Part shown: piece by piece, positions 32,186 to 40,348 of the stretch
Layout of the letters: each line of letters opens with the position of its first letter
How positions within the stretch are numbered: the stretch's first letter is position 1
Source: Tychonema sp. LEGE 06208
Lineage (GTDB): Bacteria; Cyanobacteriota; Cyanobacteriia; Cyanobacteriales; Microcoleaceae
Assembly (NCBI RefSeq): GCF_015207505.1
Contig: NZ_JADEWT010000055.1
Span: 1-40,348, forward strand
Length of the DNA stretch: 40,348 nucleotides
Reading direction: 5' to 3'
The notes under the pieces: model-generated
Told to the model about the DNA's origin: nothing
What the model saw: the letters and a program-made list of their open reading frames with translations, nothing else
Database searches by the model: none
Translations under genes and position numbers: made by a program

Positions 32186-33076
32186 CTAACTGCGCCGAAT
32201 ATTAAAACAACACCAATCTTGGCGCTTCCACAAAGTAGCCACAATCCAACCGTGCTGTTCGAGAGTATCGGCAATTGGCTTAGCTTGGTCGAGCAAAATG
32301 CCGCTGAGCACGGCCCATGTACTCGGTTTGCTAATCGCGGTGAACTGCGGGATTAAATCTATGATTACTTCTGCTAAAATGTTGCACATCAAACCGTCGA
32401 TCGGCTCATCGATCATTTCTTTCAAGCGATCGACCGTTCCGAGTTCTGCGATTAACTGCTGCGGGTTAACGCGGTTAAGCTGTCGGTTGCTAATGGTCGA
32501 TCGCACAGCCAAAGGATCGGTATCCAAAGCATAAACCTTTGTAGCGCCCAACAACACCGCGCCGATCGACAAAATACCCGATCCGCAGCCAATATCCGCA
32601 ACTATGCACTCTTTGTCATCAAAACCGAGACGCATTTCCAAAGATTCCAGACAAAGCTGAGTCGTAGCGTGAGCACCCGTACCGAAAGCCACACCGGGAT
32701 CTAAACGCAAAATGACGCGATCGGTATCAGTCGGCGCCGGCAGCCATGCGGGATTAATTAAAAAGCGATCGCCCACTTCTTGAGGCTGCCAGTGCTGCTT
32801 CCAAGTGCTGCCCCAATCCTCCTCTTCAATCAAATTCCACTGCATCGCAGGTAGGGGCAAACCTGCACACAGAGCATCTTGTCGCAGCCACAGAGACAGG
32901 GCAGCCAAATCCAGCAATCGGGCTTGTTCTTCGGGCAAATAAGCCGACATCAGGCAGGAATTGCTTTTGATCTGAGTGGCTGTTCCCCGACACTTAAATT
33001 GTTCCAAACGCCAAAAGATGATATCTTCCAGCGCCGGATCGCAAATAATTCTAATTTCCCACCAGCTATGTGCCAT
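32186..33076 (-). CDS. prmA: Ribosomal protein L11 methyltransferase
   Basis: This 296-residue protein matches PrmA, which trimethylates ribosomal protein L11 using SAM. The N-terminal L11-recognition domain (1-95) starts [10 protein letters not shown]. The linker [20 protein letters not shown] is characteristic. The SAM-binding motif [13 protein letters not shown] (about 157-169) follows [15 protein letters not shown], and MCNILAEVI stands in the usual catalytic-loop position. Length fits the family. It lies downstream of serA on the same strand, but the two are separated by a 585-bp repeat array, so shared transcription is doubtful. Confidence 0.93.
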   Translation of the reverse strand: MAHSWWEIRIICDPALEDIIFWRLEQFKCRGTATQIKSNSCLMSAYLPEEQARLLDLAALSLWLRQDALCAGLPLPAMQWNLIEEEDWGSTWKQHWQPQEVGDRFLINPAWLPAPTDTDRVILRLDPGVAFGTGAHATTQLCLESLEMRLGFDDKECIVADIGCGSGILSIGAVLLGATKVYALDTDPLAVRSTISNRQLNRVNPQQLIAELGTVDRLKEMIDEPIDGLMCNILAEVIIDLIPQFTAISKPSTWAVLSGILLDQAKPIADTLEQHGWIVATLWKRQDWCCFNIRRS

Positions 33077-33661
33077 AACAATTTTAGATTTTAGATTTTA
33101 GATTTTAGATTGGCCCGTCAGGAATTGGCAACTGGGAACTGGGTAGTGAAGAATCAGGATTGACTAATAGAAACAATTCAGCTTTCTGGCTTTTTTACCA
33201 ATAACTAATTACTCATTACCAATTATCAGTCCTTGTATCCAAAATCTAAAATCCTTAATACTTCAAAGATTTACCGTGGAACGATTTTATATTTTAGATT
33301 GGCAGCTTCTAAAATCCTTAATCCTTCAAAGATTTACCGTGCAATGATTTTAGATTAAGGATTCTTCGACTTCGCGAACGAACAAGTTTTAGCTTTTAGA
33401 TTGGCATTCACTAAAATCCTTAATCCTTCAAAGAATTACCGTCTAACGATTTGAGATTAAGGATTTTAGATTTTCAACTTCGCAAGCGAACAAGTTTGAG
33501 ATTTTAGATTTAAAATCCTTAACCCTTTAAAGATTTACCCTGTAACGATTTTAGATTTTAGACTTGAGATTTAAAATCCTTAATCCTTTAAAGATTTACC
33601 CTGTAACGATTTTAGATTAAGGATTTTAGATTGACATCTAAAATCCTTAATCTAAAATTCT
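33077..33661. other. AT-rich repeat region between serA and prmA
   Basis: The 585-bp spacer has no gene. Its left part holds TTTTAGA heptamer-like runs (33082-33110). Its right part (33241-33661) is an irregular array of AAAATCCTTAATC, the 25-bp serA-end motif and GATTAAGGATTTT, described separately. Confidence 0.8.
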
Positions 33662-33684
33662 TTAAAGATTCACCGTGTAAGCAT
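33261..33684. repeat. array of five copies of the serA 3' end
   Basis: A 25-bp motif of the form CTT(T/C)AAAGATTTACC(G/C)TG starts at 33261, 33324, 33426, 33525 and 33586. The sixth copy, 33660-33684, is the end of serA itself: its stop codon and last seven codons. The copy at 33586 differs from it at about three positions. Start-to-start spacing is irregular (61-102 bp). AAAATCCTTAATC and its inverse GATTAAGGATTTT alternate with the motif and can form hairpins. Confidence 0.8.
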
Positions 33685-35245
33685 CCCGAATTCCCGGAAC
33701 TTTGAGAATCTCGGCCAATATGCCCTCTGGTAGAGGGTCATCCAGGCTCAAAACCATCACCGCATCGCCTCGCACGATTTTACGGCCCACTTGCATACTG
33801 GCAATATTGACATTAAAACTGCCCAATTGGGAACCAATTTTGCCAATAATCCCCGGCATATCGCGGTGCAGGGTAAACAGCATATGGTTAGTCGGGGAAA
33901 CGTTGACTGGGAAATCGTCAACGCTGGTAATCCGAATTTCGCTTTCGCCGAGGACTGCACCCGTGACTGTGTGTTCGCCCAGAGTTCCCTTGGCCGAGAG
34001 GCGCAGAGAGCCAGTGTAGTCGCGAATCGAGGCGTCTCTGGTTTCGACGACGCGGATGCCGCGTTCTTTGGCTTCAATGCTGGCGTTGACGTAGTTAACG
34101 CGCTCTCGCAGGGCTTGGGAGAGCAGGCCTTTGAGGGAGGCGACGACTACGGGCTGGCTTTGGTTGTTGGCGAGTTCGCCTTGGAGTTGAACGTTGAGGT
34201 AATCGACTCGGCCTCCGGCTAGCTGGCTGACGAGGTTGCCTAGGGTTTCGGCGAGTTGCAGGTAGGGTTTGAGTTTTTCGATCGAGTCTGGGTAAATACC
34301 GGGTATGTTAACAGCCGATCGCGCCGGGAGTCCCAACAACACATCGCGAATTTGTTCGGCAACATCGATCGCCACATTCACCTGAGCTTCCGCCGTCGAA
34401 GCGCCCAAGTGGGGTGTCAGCACGATGTTCTGGCCGACACTCCGCAGCGGGGAATCGGCTTCTAGCGGTTCGTGTTCGTAAACGTCGATCGCTGCGCCGG
34501 CGATCTGGCCTGATTTTATAGCTTCTGCGAGGGCTGCTTCGTCGATGATGCCACCTCTAGCACAGTTAATTATCCTGGCCGTGGGCTTCATTTTCGACAG
34601 CACTTCAGCGTTAATTAAGTGCAGGGTTTCCGGCGTTTTGGGGATGTGCAGGGTGATGTAGTCAGATTCGCGCATCAGCAATTCTAGTTCTACCAAACGG
34701 CAGCCCAACTGATCGGCTCGTTCGGTGGAAATGAAGGGATCGTAGGCGAGCAGTTTCATGCCCATTGCTTTGGCTGCGGCGGCGAGGTGGGAGCCGATTT
34801 TGCCCAAACCGACGATGCCGAGGGTTTTTTTGTAAACTTCTACGCCGATAAAGCGGTTGCGTTCCCATTTACCGCTTTTGACGGAGGCGTTGGCTTCCGG
34901 GATGTGGCGGGACATCGAGAGCATCATGGCGATCGCGTGTTCGGCAGCGGCGATCGTGTTGCCTTCGGGGGAGTTGACGACTACAATTCCTTTGCGGGTA
35001 GCGGCGGGTACATCGACATTATCTACGCCGACTCCGGCTCTACCGATGATTTTGAGTAGATTTCCGGCTTCAATGATTTCTTTGGTAACTTGGGTGCCAG
35101 AGCGGATCATTAAAGCGTCGTAATCTGGAATAATTTTAACCAGTTCGGCGGCGGAAAGTCCTGTGTTTACGTCAACTTGCGCGACTTGGGAGAGGATGTC
35201 AATTCCGGCTTGGTCGATCGGATCGGATACTAGAACTTTAGGCAT
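33662..35245 (-). CDS. serA: D-3-phosphoglycerate dehydrogenase
   Basis: This 527-residue enzyme has the long SerA form that oxidises 3-phosphoglycerate in the first step of serine synthesis. The N-terminal substrate domain and the Rossmann domain are clear: GLGKIG at 146-151, the catalytic Arg in NCARGGIIDE, the Glu in DVYEHEPL and the His in LTPHLGAST. An intervening (allosteric substrate-binding-like) domain and a C-terminal ACT domain (VSPTNHMLFTLHRDMPGIIGKIG, about 445-527) follow. ATG 35245 (MPKVLVSD) is preferred over the upstream TTG at 35254. Its last 25 bp are reiterated five times downstream. A gap of 288 bp separates it from the divergent membrane-protein gene. Confidence 0.95.
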   Translation of the reverse strand: MPKVLVSDPIDQAGIDILSQVAQVDVNTGLSAAELVKIIPDYDALMIRSGTQVTKEIIEAGNLLKIIGRAGVGVDNVDVPAATRKGIVVVNSPEGNTIAAAEHAIAMMLSMSRHIPEANASVKSGKWERNRFIGVEVYKKTLGIVGLGKIGSHLAAAAKAMGMKLLAYDPFISTERADQLGCRLVELELLMRESDYITLHIPKTPETLHLINAEVLSKMKPTARIINCARGGIIDEAALAEAIKSGQIAGAAIDVYEHEPLEADSPLRSVGQNIVLTPHLGASTAEAQVNVAIDVAEQIRDVLLGLPARSAVNIPGIYPDSIEKLKPYLQLAETLGNLVSQLAGGRVDYLNVQLQGELANNQSQPVVVASLKGLLSQALRERVNYVNASIEAKERGIRVVETRDASIRDYTGSLRLSAKGTLGEHTVTGAVLGESEIRITSVDDFPVNVSPTNHMLFTLHRDMPGIIGKIGSQLGSFNVNIASMQVGRKIVRGDAVMVLSLDDPLPEGILAEILKVPGIRDAYTVNL

Positions 35246-35485
35246 AGCAAGCAATCGAGTGCAATAGTAAAAATAGGCCGAGCGTTGGCGAGCTCAAAGT
35301 TGAGACTTATGACTTAGAGCCGTATCTGACAGATCAGCTCAAGCTTGCCTTTGTGCAGTTTGAATTGTATCTGTATTCGGTCATGGTCGGTCATTTTTGC
35401 GGGAAATATTTTAGCTTTGGGGGCGATCGTCCTGGGCCGACCTCTGGAAAACGCCCAATTGCTTAGCTAGCAAGTCTTTTCAGGC

Positions 35486-35491
35486 TATAAT
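35486..35491 (+). promoter_or_regulatory. possible -10 box of the glycine-rich membrane protein gene
   Basis: TATAAT is a perfect -10 hexamer 48 bp before ATG 35534. A matching -35 at the correct distance is not evident (TTGCTT at 35459 is 21 bp away), so the promoter assignment is weak. Confidence 0.35.
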
Positions 35492-35533
35492 AAATTCCGG
35501 GTATCCGAACCTAACTATCAGGAATTGTTGTCA

Positions 35534-36043
35534 ATGAATTATCTTATCGCCGTACTGCCCGATCGAATGCAAGCCGAAGCCGCCTACTGCGCCCTCGAAA
35601 AAGAAGGCTTACCGATGAAGCAAGTAAGCATTTTGGGCCGCGGCTACAAAACTGCCGATGAATTTGGTTTGATAGATCCCAACCAGCAAGCAAATAAACA
35701 AGCGAAACTCATGGCTATTTGGCTGATACCGTTTGGCTTTATTGCCGGCGTTACTTTCAGCTTGATGACTGAGTTGAAAACTTTTGCTTGGGCGGGCGAA
35801 ATTGGCGATCACCTCATCGGTGGAGTGCTAGGTGCCATCGGCGGCGGGATGGGCAGCGTATTTGTCGGCGGTGCCGGAGGAATGGCCTTTGGTAGCGGCG
35901 ATGCTTTACCCTACCGCAACCGTTTGAATGCGGGCAAATTTTTGATTGCTGTTAAGGGTACTGACGTTTTAACCGACAAAGCAGCTAATATTTTGCGATC
36001 GTTTGAACCGGAAAATATGCAAGGTTATACAGCAGAGACTTAG
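35534..36043 (+). CDS. Conserved glycine-rich membrane protein
   Basis: The 169-residue protein begins with an alpha/beta segment (NYLIAVLPDRMQAEAAYCALEKEGLPMKQVSILGRG) resembling the general-stress/DUF-type ferredoxin-like N-termini of small membrane proteins. Two hydrophobic segments follow, one near 62-78 (LMAIWLIPFGFIAGVTFSLM) and one glycine-rich near 92-118 (IGGVLGAIGGGMGSVFVGGAGG), then a C-terminal soluble stretch. The glycine-zipper helix suggests close packing or oligomerisation in the membrane. I know no assigned function. ATG 35534 is used because AGGA lies 10 bp upstream. A heptamer array begins at the base after its stop. Confidence 0.72.
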   Translation: MNYLIAVLPDRMQAEAAYCALEKEGLPMKQVSILGRGYKTADEFGLIDPNQQANKQAKLMAIWLIPFGFIAGVTFSLMTELKTFAWAGEIGDHLIGGVLGAIGGGMGSVFVGGAGGMAFGSGDALPYRNRLNAGKFLIAVKGTDVLTDKAANILRSFEPENMQGYTAET

Positions 36044-36219
36044 TTGGCAGTTGGCAGTTGGCAGTTGGCAGTTGGTTGTTGGTTGTTGGCAGTTGGCAGT
36101 TGGCAGTTGGCAGTTGGCAGTTGGTTGTTGGTTGTTGGTTGTTGGTTGTTGGTTGTTGGTAGGGCGGTGCCAAAAGTGCCCGCTCTTTTAGTTGGTTGTT
36201 GGTTGTTGGCAGTTGGTTG
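36044..36219 (+). repeat. 21-unit heptamer array (STRR type)
   Basis: Seventeen contiguous 7-bp units fill 36044-36162. With A=TTGGCAG and B=TTGGTTG the order is A4 B2 A5 B5, then TTGGTAG. A 29-bp unrelated segment interrupts (36163-36191), and four more units (B B A B) follow at 36192-36219. There is no mismatch other than the one variant unit. The array starts at the base after the stop codon of the upstream gene. It resembles the short tandemly repeated heptamers (STRR) known from cyanobacteria. Confidence 0.9.
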
Positions 36220-36260
36220 TTGACATTCTACTCATGTAATATTTGGAGACAGTTACAGTT

Positions 36261-36851
36261 ATGGAATCACAAACGATCGCCCTACATTCTCCCCTAGAAT
36301 TAACGCTCGAATTAACTGACGAGCAGTTTTTCCAGTTGTGTCTAGACAACCGGGATTTGAGATTTGAGCGCACTGCAACGGGAGAATTAATTATTATGCC
36401 ACCTACAGGTAGCGAGACAGGCAGACGGAATTCAGACCTAAACTTTCAACTTCAATCTTGGAGCCGTCAAAATAAGCATTTGGGAGTAGTTTTTGATTCT
36501 TCTACTGGATTTAAACTGCCCGACGGTTCAGATATTTCTCCCGATGCTGCTTGGATTCGGCGCGACAGGTGGGATGCTTTAACTGCGAAACAAAAAGAGA
36601 AATTTGCACCAATTTGTCCCGATTTTGTAGTGGAATTGCGATCGGCCACCGATTCTTTAGAAAAATTGCGGGCTAAAATGAAAGTGTACGTGAAAAATGG
36701 AGCGAGGTTGGGATGGTTGCTCGATCGCCAAAATCGACAAGTAGAAATCTCCCGTCAAGATAGAGAAGTAGAAATTTTAGATGCGCCTCAAACTCTCTCA
36801 GGTGAAAATGTACTGCCCGGTTTTGTGCTGGATTTAACTGATATTTTCTAA
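36261..36851 (+). CDS. Uma2 family endonuclease-like protein
   Basis: This 196-residue protein belongs to the Uma2 (DUF820) family, a restriction-endonuclease-like fold expanded greatly in cyanobacteria. The usual blocks are visible: LTDEQFFQLCLDNRDLRFERTATGELIIMPPTG at the N-terminus, then DGSDISPDAAWI, PDFVVELRSATDSLEKLRAKMKVYVKNGARLGWLLD, and VLPGFVLDLTDIF at the C-terminus. The putative active-site Asp (SPD), Glu (VVEL) and Lys (EKLRAKM) are present, so a nuclease could be active; the natural substrate is unknown. ATG 36261 (MESQ) is chosen over the upstream TTG at 36243, using GGAG at 36244-36248. It is followed by a palindromic element and the SNF2 helicase gene. Confidence 0.88.
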   Translation: MESQTIALHSPLELTLELTDEQFFQLCLDNRDLRFERTATGELIIMPPTGSETGRRNSDLNFQLQSWSRQNKHLGVVFDSSTGFKLPDGSDISPDAAWIRRDRWDALTAKQKEKFAPICPDFVVELRSATDSLEKLRAKMKVYVKNGARLGWLLDRQNRQVEISRQDREVEILDAPQTLSGENVLPGFVLDLTDIF

Positions 36852-36860
36852 ATTTGTAAG

Positions 36861-37001
36861 AAGACGGGCGCGGTTGAAACCAGGTTTACACAAGCAAAAC
36901 CAGCCTCCGCCGGTTAAATATAGCGCGGTAAAATTACGTTATTCTCTTTAGTCCGCAGAGGCGGACATCGTTTGTATAGCAGCGGTTTCAACCGCCGTCT
37001 T
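36861..37001. mobile_element. 141-bp MITE-like palindromic element
   Basis: The left end AAGACGGGCGCGGTTGAAAC (36861-36880) and the right end GGTTTCAACCGCCGTCTT (36984-37001) are inverted repeats, apart from an extra GCG in the left end. Inside, GTCCGC and GCGGAC (36951-36966) form a second small hairpin. It lies between the Uma2 gene and the helicase gene and codes for nothing. No target duplication was identified. Confidence 0.6.
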
Positions 37002-37060
37002 ATCTTTTCCCGCTAATTGATGATATGATAGGCTGCCAAAGGTTGCATTTGGTATAACCT

Positions 37061-40000
37061 ATGAAAATCCTCCACGGCACTTGGATTCCTCAAACAGAAG
37101 AAAGTTTTGTTCAAGGTGGAAAATTTTATATCTGGGTTGAAACTACTGAACATAAAAACCAACGTGGTAAAGTTCATCCCCGCCAATTGGAAACGGCAAA
37201 GTTAACAGAGTTTTTAACGAAAGAAGCCGGGATTCAACTATCAGCCTTCGGAAATACAAGTTCGAGGGGGCTAGAAGCGATCGCCCCTCGGTACTTTTTA
37301 CTACCCGCCGCCGATAACCAGCCGTTACCATCTTTAGAGTTAGCGCGATATTTAGAGACAGAGTTACCCGAAACGTTTGAATTAGAATATTGGGAAGTCG
37401 ATTGTCTGCCAATTGCCACCCACAGCCTCACCAAAGTATTGAACGATTTGCATTTTCTGGCCCTCTACGATTTGGCAGAAGTTCAGTTCGGTTCTGACTT
37501 ACTATTCTGGCATCACTACACGCAATTTTTTAAACAAATTATTCTCAAGGATCTTTATATTCCGGCGTTGCGCTATCGAGAAACTGCTCCGATCGCACCC
37601 ATCGAAACATCAGAACCCGCCCAGAAAGCCACGGGCGGGCGCAAGAAAGCCGGTGAAACAAAAACAACTGCAAAAATTGCAAAAACTACTAAAACCACTG
37701 CCAAGACTGCACCAAGCTTTGAGATTTATCCGGGATGGGAAATTGTTTCAGCGCAGTACGAAACTGATTTACAACGCTATGTTGAATGGATGCCTTTAGT
37801 TTGTGCGTCGGGTTTTAACAAGCTCAAACTAGCAGATATGACGCCAAAGTTCTACGATCGCGAAATGTTGCTGCGGCATTTTTCAGAATGTGCGATCGCG
37901 GAAATTGTCACTCAAACACCAATCCCAGCATCGTTTGAGAATAAAATTTCGGACTCTTTACTCCAAATTTGTCTCAACCAAACACGAAAAATCGCGGGAG
38001 TCAGCCTAGATCGATATCAGCAATGGCAAACCTGGCGCGATCGCATTACGCGCAATCAATCTGCTGACTCATTCTCCCTTTGCTTTCAATTGCAATCCCC
38101 CGAAAACCCCGAACAGCCTTGGATTTTAGAGTTTCAGGTGGCTGCGAAAAAAGACCCATCTCTGCGGATGCCGTTGCAGGATTATTGGCGATCGCGATCG
38201 ACTCAACAAAAACAGTTGCAAACACAATTCGGTGACAACTTCGAGCAACATTTGCTGACAAATCTCGGCTACGCCGCCCGCATTTATCCCCAACTTTGGC
38301 AAGGGCTAGAAACCGACAAACCCGTTAACATTTCCCTCAGCTTAGATGATGCCTTTACCTTCCTCAGCGAGTCCGCTTGGGTACTAGAAGATGCCGGATA
38401 CAAAGTGATTGTCCCCGCTTGGTGGACGCCGAAGGGACGACAACGGGCGAAGATTCGCCTGCAAGTCAAGGGCAGCAGTAAGAAAAGCGCTGCAATCAAG
38501 GGCAAAGGATTGTTTTCGGCGGATTCCTTGGTGGAATATCAGTATGAATTGGCGATCGGAGGCGAACGGGTTAGCGAACAAGAATGGGAGGCGTTAGTTA
38601 ATAGCAAAACACCGCTGGTGCAGTTCCGAGGACAATGGATGGAACTGGACAAAGATAAAATGCAGGAGATGCTGGAGTTTTGGAAAAAACATCGCGAAGA
38701 GAATCCCGATGTCAGCCTGATTGACTTTATGAAGTTGACGGCCCAAGGAGAAGCTAGTGAAGAGTTAGAGGTGGAGCGCGATCGGGCTTTGTCAGATATG
38801 TTGGAGAAGCTGCACGATAAGAGTCGGCTAGAGTTAATTGCAGATCCGGCAAAGTTTCAAGGCAAACTCCGGGATTATCAAAAGCGCGGTGTTTCTTGGT
38901 TGAGTTATTTGGAAAGTTTGGGATTAAATGGCTGTCTTGCCGACGATATGGGTTTGGGTAAATCGGCGCAGGTAATTGCTCGATTATTGCAAGAAAGAGA
39001 AGTTTTATCTAATACAAAAGAGACGGAAATTACGGTTTTACCCACGCTGCTAATTGCGCCAACTTCCGTAGTTGGCAATTGGCAAAAGGAAATGGAAAAA
39101 TTTGCTCCAGAATTGCGATCGCTGATTCACCACGGCCCTGGGCGCTTGCAAGATACCAAAGCATTTAAAGCCGCCGTCCAAGATTGTGATATGTTGATTA
39201 CTTCGTTTACTTTGGCGCGCAAAGATGAGAAGCTGTTGAGCAGTGTAGAGTGGCATCGCTTGGTAATTGATGAAGCGCAGAATATTAAAAATCCGAAGGC
39301 GGCGCAAACAAAGGCGATTTTAAAGTTGCCGGCTACCCATCGGTTGGCGCTGACTGGAACACCTGTAGAAAATCGCTTGTTGGATTTATGGTCAATTTTT
39401 AATTTCCTCAATCCCGGATATTTGGGAAAAGAGGCGCAGTTTCGGAAGTTGTTTGAGTTACCGATTCAAAAAAATGGGAGTCGCACGCAATCAGCAGCGC
39501 TGAAAAAATTAGTAGAACCTTTTATCCTGCGCCGCCTGAAAACTGATAAGTCAATTATTCAGGATCTCCCCGACAAAGTGGAGCAAAAACTATACTGCAA
39601 TCTCACCCGCGAGCAAGCTTCGCTTTATGAAGCAATCGTCAAAGAGGTAGAGCAAGACATTGATGCCGCGGAAGGGATAAAGCGCAAGGGGATGATTTTG
39701 GCGACGCTGCTGAAGCTGAAGCAAATTTGCAACCATCCGCGCCAGTTTTTGCAGGATGAAAGTGAGTTTACACCGGAGCGATCGCACAAACTGGAACGGC
39801 TGATCGAAATGATTGAAGAAGTGAAAGCGGAAGGCGAAAGTTTATTGGTATTTACGCAGTTTACAGAATTGGGAAGTGCGTTGGAAAAATACATCAAACA
39901 CACCTTACATTATAACACTTATTACATCCACGGGGGAACGAGTCGCGAAAAACGGGAACGGATGATTTCAGAGTTTCAAGATCCAGAATCAGAACCTTCG

Positions 40001-40324
40001 GTATTTATTTTGTCACTGAAGGCGGGCGGTGTGGGAATTACGCTGACAAAAGCCAATCACGTTTTTCATTTCGATCGCTGGTGGAATCCGGCGGTGGAAG
40101 ATCAGGCGACGGATCGGGCGTTTCGGATCGGGCAGGAAAAAAATGTATTTGTGCATAAGTTTGTGGCGATTGGCACTTTGGAAGAAAAGATTGACCAAAT
40201 GATTGAGGACAAAAAGAAATTGGCAGGCTCAATTATTGGTGCGGATGAGTCGTGGTTGACTGAGTTGGATAATGAGGCATTTAAGAAGTTAATTAGGCTC
40301 AATAAAAATGCGGTTCTAGATTAG
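37061..40324 (+). CDS. SNF2-family helicase/ATPase
   Basis: A 1,087-residue protein with a long N-terminal region (about 1-560, a bacterial SNF2-associated domain) and a C-terminal SF2 motor. Motifs: DDMGLGKS (Walker A, about 627-634), DEAQN (Walker B, 737-741), TGTPVENRLLDLWSIFNFLNPGYLG (motif III region), and the second lobe with SLKAGGVGITLTKANHVFHFDRWWNPAVEDQATDRAFRIGQ (motifs V and VI, about 985-1030). All motor motifs are intact, so an ATP-dependent DNA translocase is expected. A Lys/Thr-rich linker lies at about 188-220. SNF2 proteins act in repair, transcription recycling or defence; no partner genes are visible and the window ends 24 bp after its stop. A palindromic element precedes it. 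Confidence 0.92.
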   Translation: MKILHGTWIPQTEESFVQGGKFYIWVETTEHKNQRGKVHPRQLETAKLTEFLTKEAGIQLSAFGNTSSRGLEAIAPRYFLLPAADNQPLPSLELARYLETELPETFELEYWEVDCLPIATHSLTKVLNDLHFLALYDLAEVQFGSDLLFWHHYTQFFKQIILKDLYIPALRYRETAPIAPIETSEPAQKATGGRKKAGETKTTAKIAKTTKTTAKTAPSFEIYPGWEIVSAQYETDLQRYVEWMPLVCASGFNKLKLADMTPKFYDREMLLRHFSECAIAEIVTQTPIPASFENKISDSLLQICLNQTRKIAGVSLDRYQQWQTWRDRITRNQSADSFSLCFQLQSPENPEQPWILEFQVAAKKDPSLRMPLQDYWRSRSTQQKQLQTQFGDNFEQHLLTNLGYAARIYPQLWQGLETDKPVNISLSLDDAFTFLSESAWVLEDAGYKVIVPAWWTPKGRQRAKIRLQVKGSSKKSAAIKGKGLFSADSLVEYQYELAIGGERVSEQEWEALVNSKTPLVQFRGQWMELDKDKMQEMLEFWKKHREENPDVSLIDFMKLTAQGEASEELEVERDRALSDMLEKLHDKSRLELIADPAKFQGKLRDYQKRGVSWLSYLESLGLNGCLADDMGLGKSAQVIARLLQEREVLSNTKETEITVLPTLLIAPTSVVGNWQKEMEKFAPELRSLIHHGPGRLQDTKAFKAAVQDCDMLITSFTLARKDEKLLSSVEWHRLVIDEAQNIKNPKAAQTKAILKLPATHRLALTGTPVENRLLDLWSIFNFLNPGYLGKEAQFRKLFELPIQKNGSRTQSAALKKLVEPFILRRLKTDKSIIQDLPDKVEQKLYCNLTREQASLYEAIVKEVEQDIDAAEGIKRKGMILATLLKLKQICNHPRQFLQDESEFTPERSHKLERLIEMIEEVKAEGESLLVFTQFTELGSALEKYIKHTLHYNTYYIHGGTSREKRERMISEFQDPESEPSVFILSLKAGGVGITLTKANHVFHFDRWWNPAVEDQATDRAFRIGQEKNVFVHKFVAIGTLEEKIDQMIEDKKKLAGSIIGADESWLTELDNEAFKKLIRLNKNAVLD

Positions 40325-40348
40325 GAGAGGGGAGATTGGGAGAGGGGG

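Noticed and set aside
35985-36191. Repetitive Gln/Leu/Pro/Thr or Trp/Gln/Val frames
   Set aside because: They are translations of the heptamer array in frames left open by its composition.
36044-36219. Possible CRISPR array
   Set aside because: Units are 7 bp and contiguous with no spacers; no array of 25-40 bp repeats with unique spacers exists anywhere in the window and no cas gene was seen.

Overview
The window looks like a filamentous, probably non-heterocystous cyanobacterium of the Microcoleus/Oscillatoria type. Three things support this. The HIP1 octamer GCGATCGC is scattered throughout (for example 1926-1933). Several genes belong to typically cyanobacterial families: a DUF760 protein, a y-type (TrxQ-like) thioredoxin, pentapeptide-repeat proteins, a Uma2 protein and a ferredoxin-cyclase fusion. 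The intergenic regions are full of palindromic and heptameric repeats. The genus is an inference; no rRNA is present.

Layout. 1-2100: a gene-free stretch, then a tnpB-only IS200/IS605-type element whose two end hairpins can both be seen. 2132-5740: scpB and a DUF760 gene, converging on an HtrA-type protease, then an orphan AMIN-domain fragment. 5941-6154: tRNA-Thr(GGT) and tRNA-Tyr(GTA). 6464-10400: an MgtA-like P-type ATPase and a glutathione S-transferase, then a repeat element, a decayed second tnpB and another repeat block. 10408-13700: an ABC exporter, a small secreted protein, a 46-residue membrane protein and tRNA-Gly(GCC). 13937-18660: a zinc-ribbon membrane protein, a ProA paralogue lacking the catalytic cysteine, a fatty-acid desaturase and a frameshifted CFA-synthase-like methyltransferase. 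19149-23273: a ferredoxin-cyclase fusion, a Nudix hydrolase, an HD hydrolase, fabG, a thioredoxin and a DUF457-like membrane protein. 23565-30918: a MITE-like insertion with a 9-bp target duplication just before a giant, damaged gene (beta-propeller, alpha/beta-hydrolase and NucA-type nuclease), then two divergent pentapeptide-repeat genes. 31344-36043: an unknown protein, prmA, an odd repeat array made of copies of the serA 3' end, serA and a glycine-rich membrane protein. 36044-40324: a 21-unit heptamer array, a Uma2 gene, a palindromic element and a SNF2-family helicase.

Genes that plausibly work together: the ATPase and GST (48 bp apart, same strand); scpB and the DUF760 gene (42 bp); the zinc-ribbon protein and the ProA paralogue (4 bp); the desaturase and methyltransferase (convergent, both acting on acyl chains); and the Nudix and HD hydrolases (same strand, both possible nucleotide-clearing enzymes).

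The most unusual signals lie between the genes. The first is a family of about 100-bp inverted-repeat elements found just after stop codons. Their arms are conserved, but each copy carries a different short tandem repeat in its core (a 9-mer, two different 7-mers, or a 24-mer). The second is an array in which the last 25 bp of serA recur five times downstream of the gene. The third is the MITE-like insertion in front of the disrupted hydrolase/nuclease gene.
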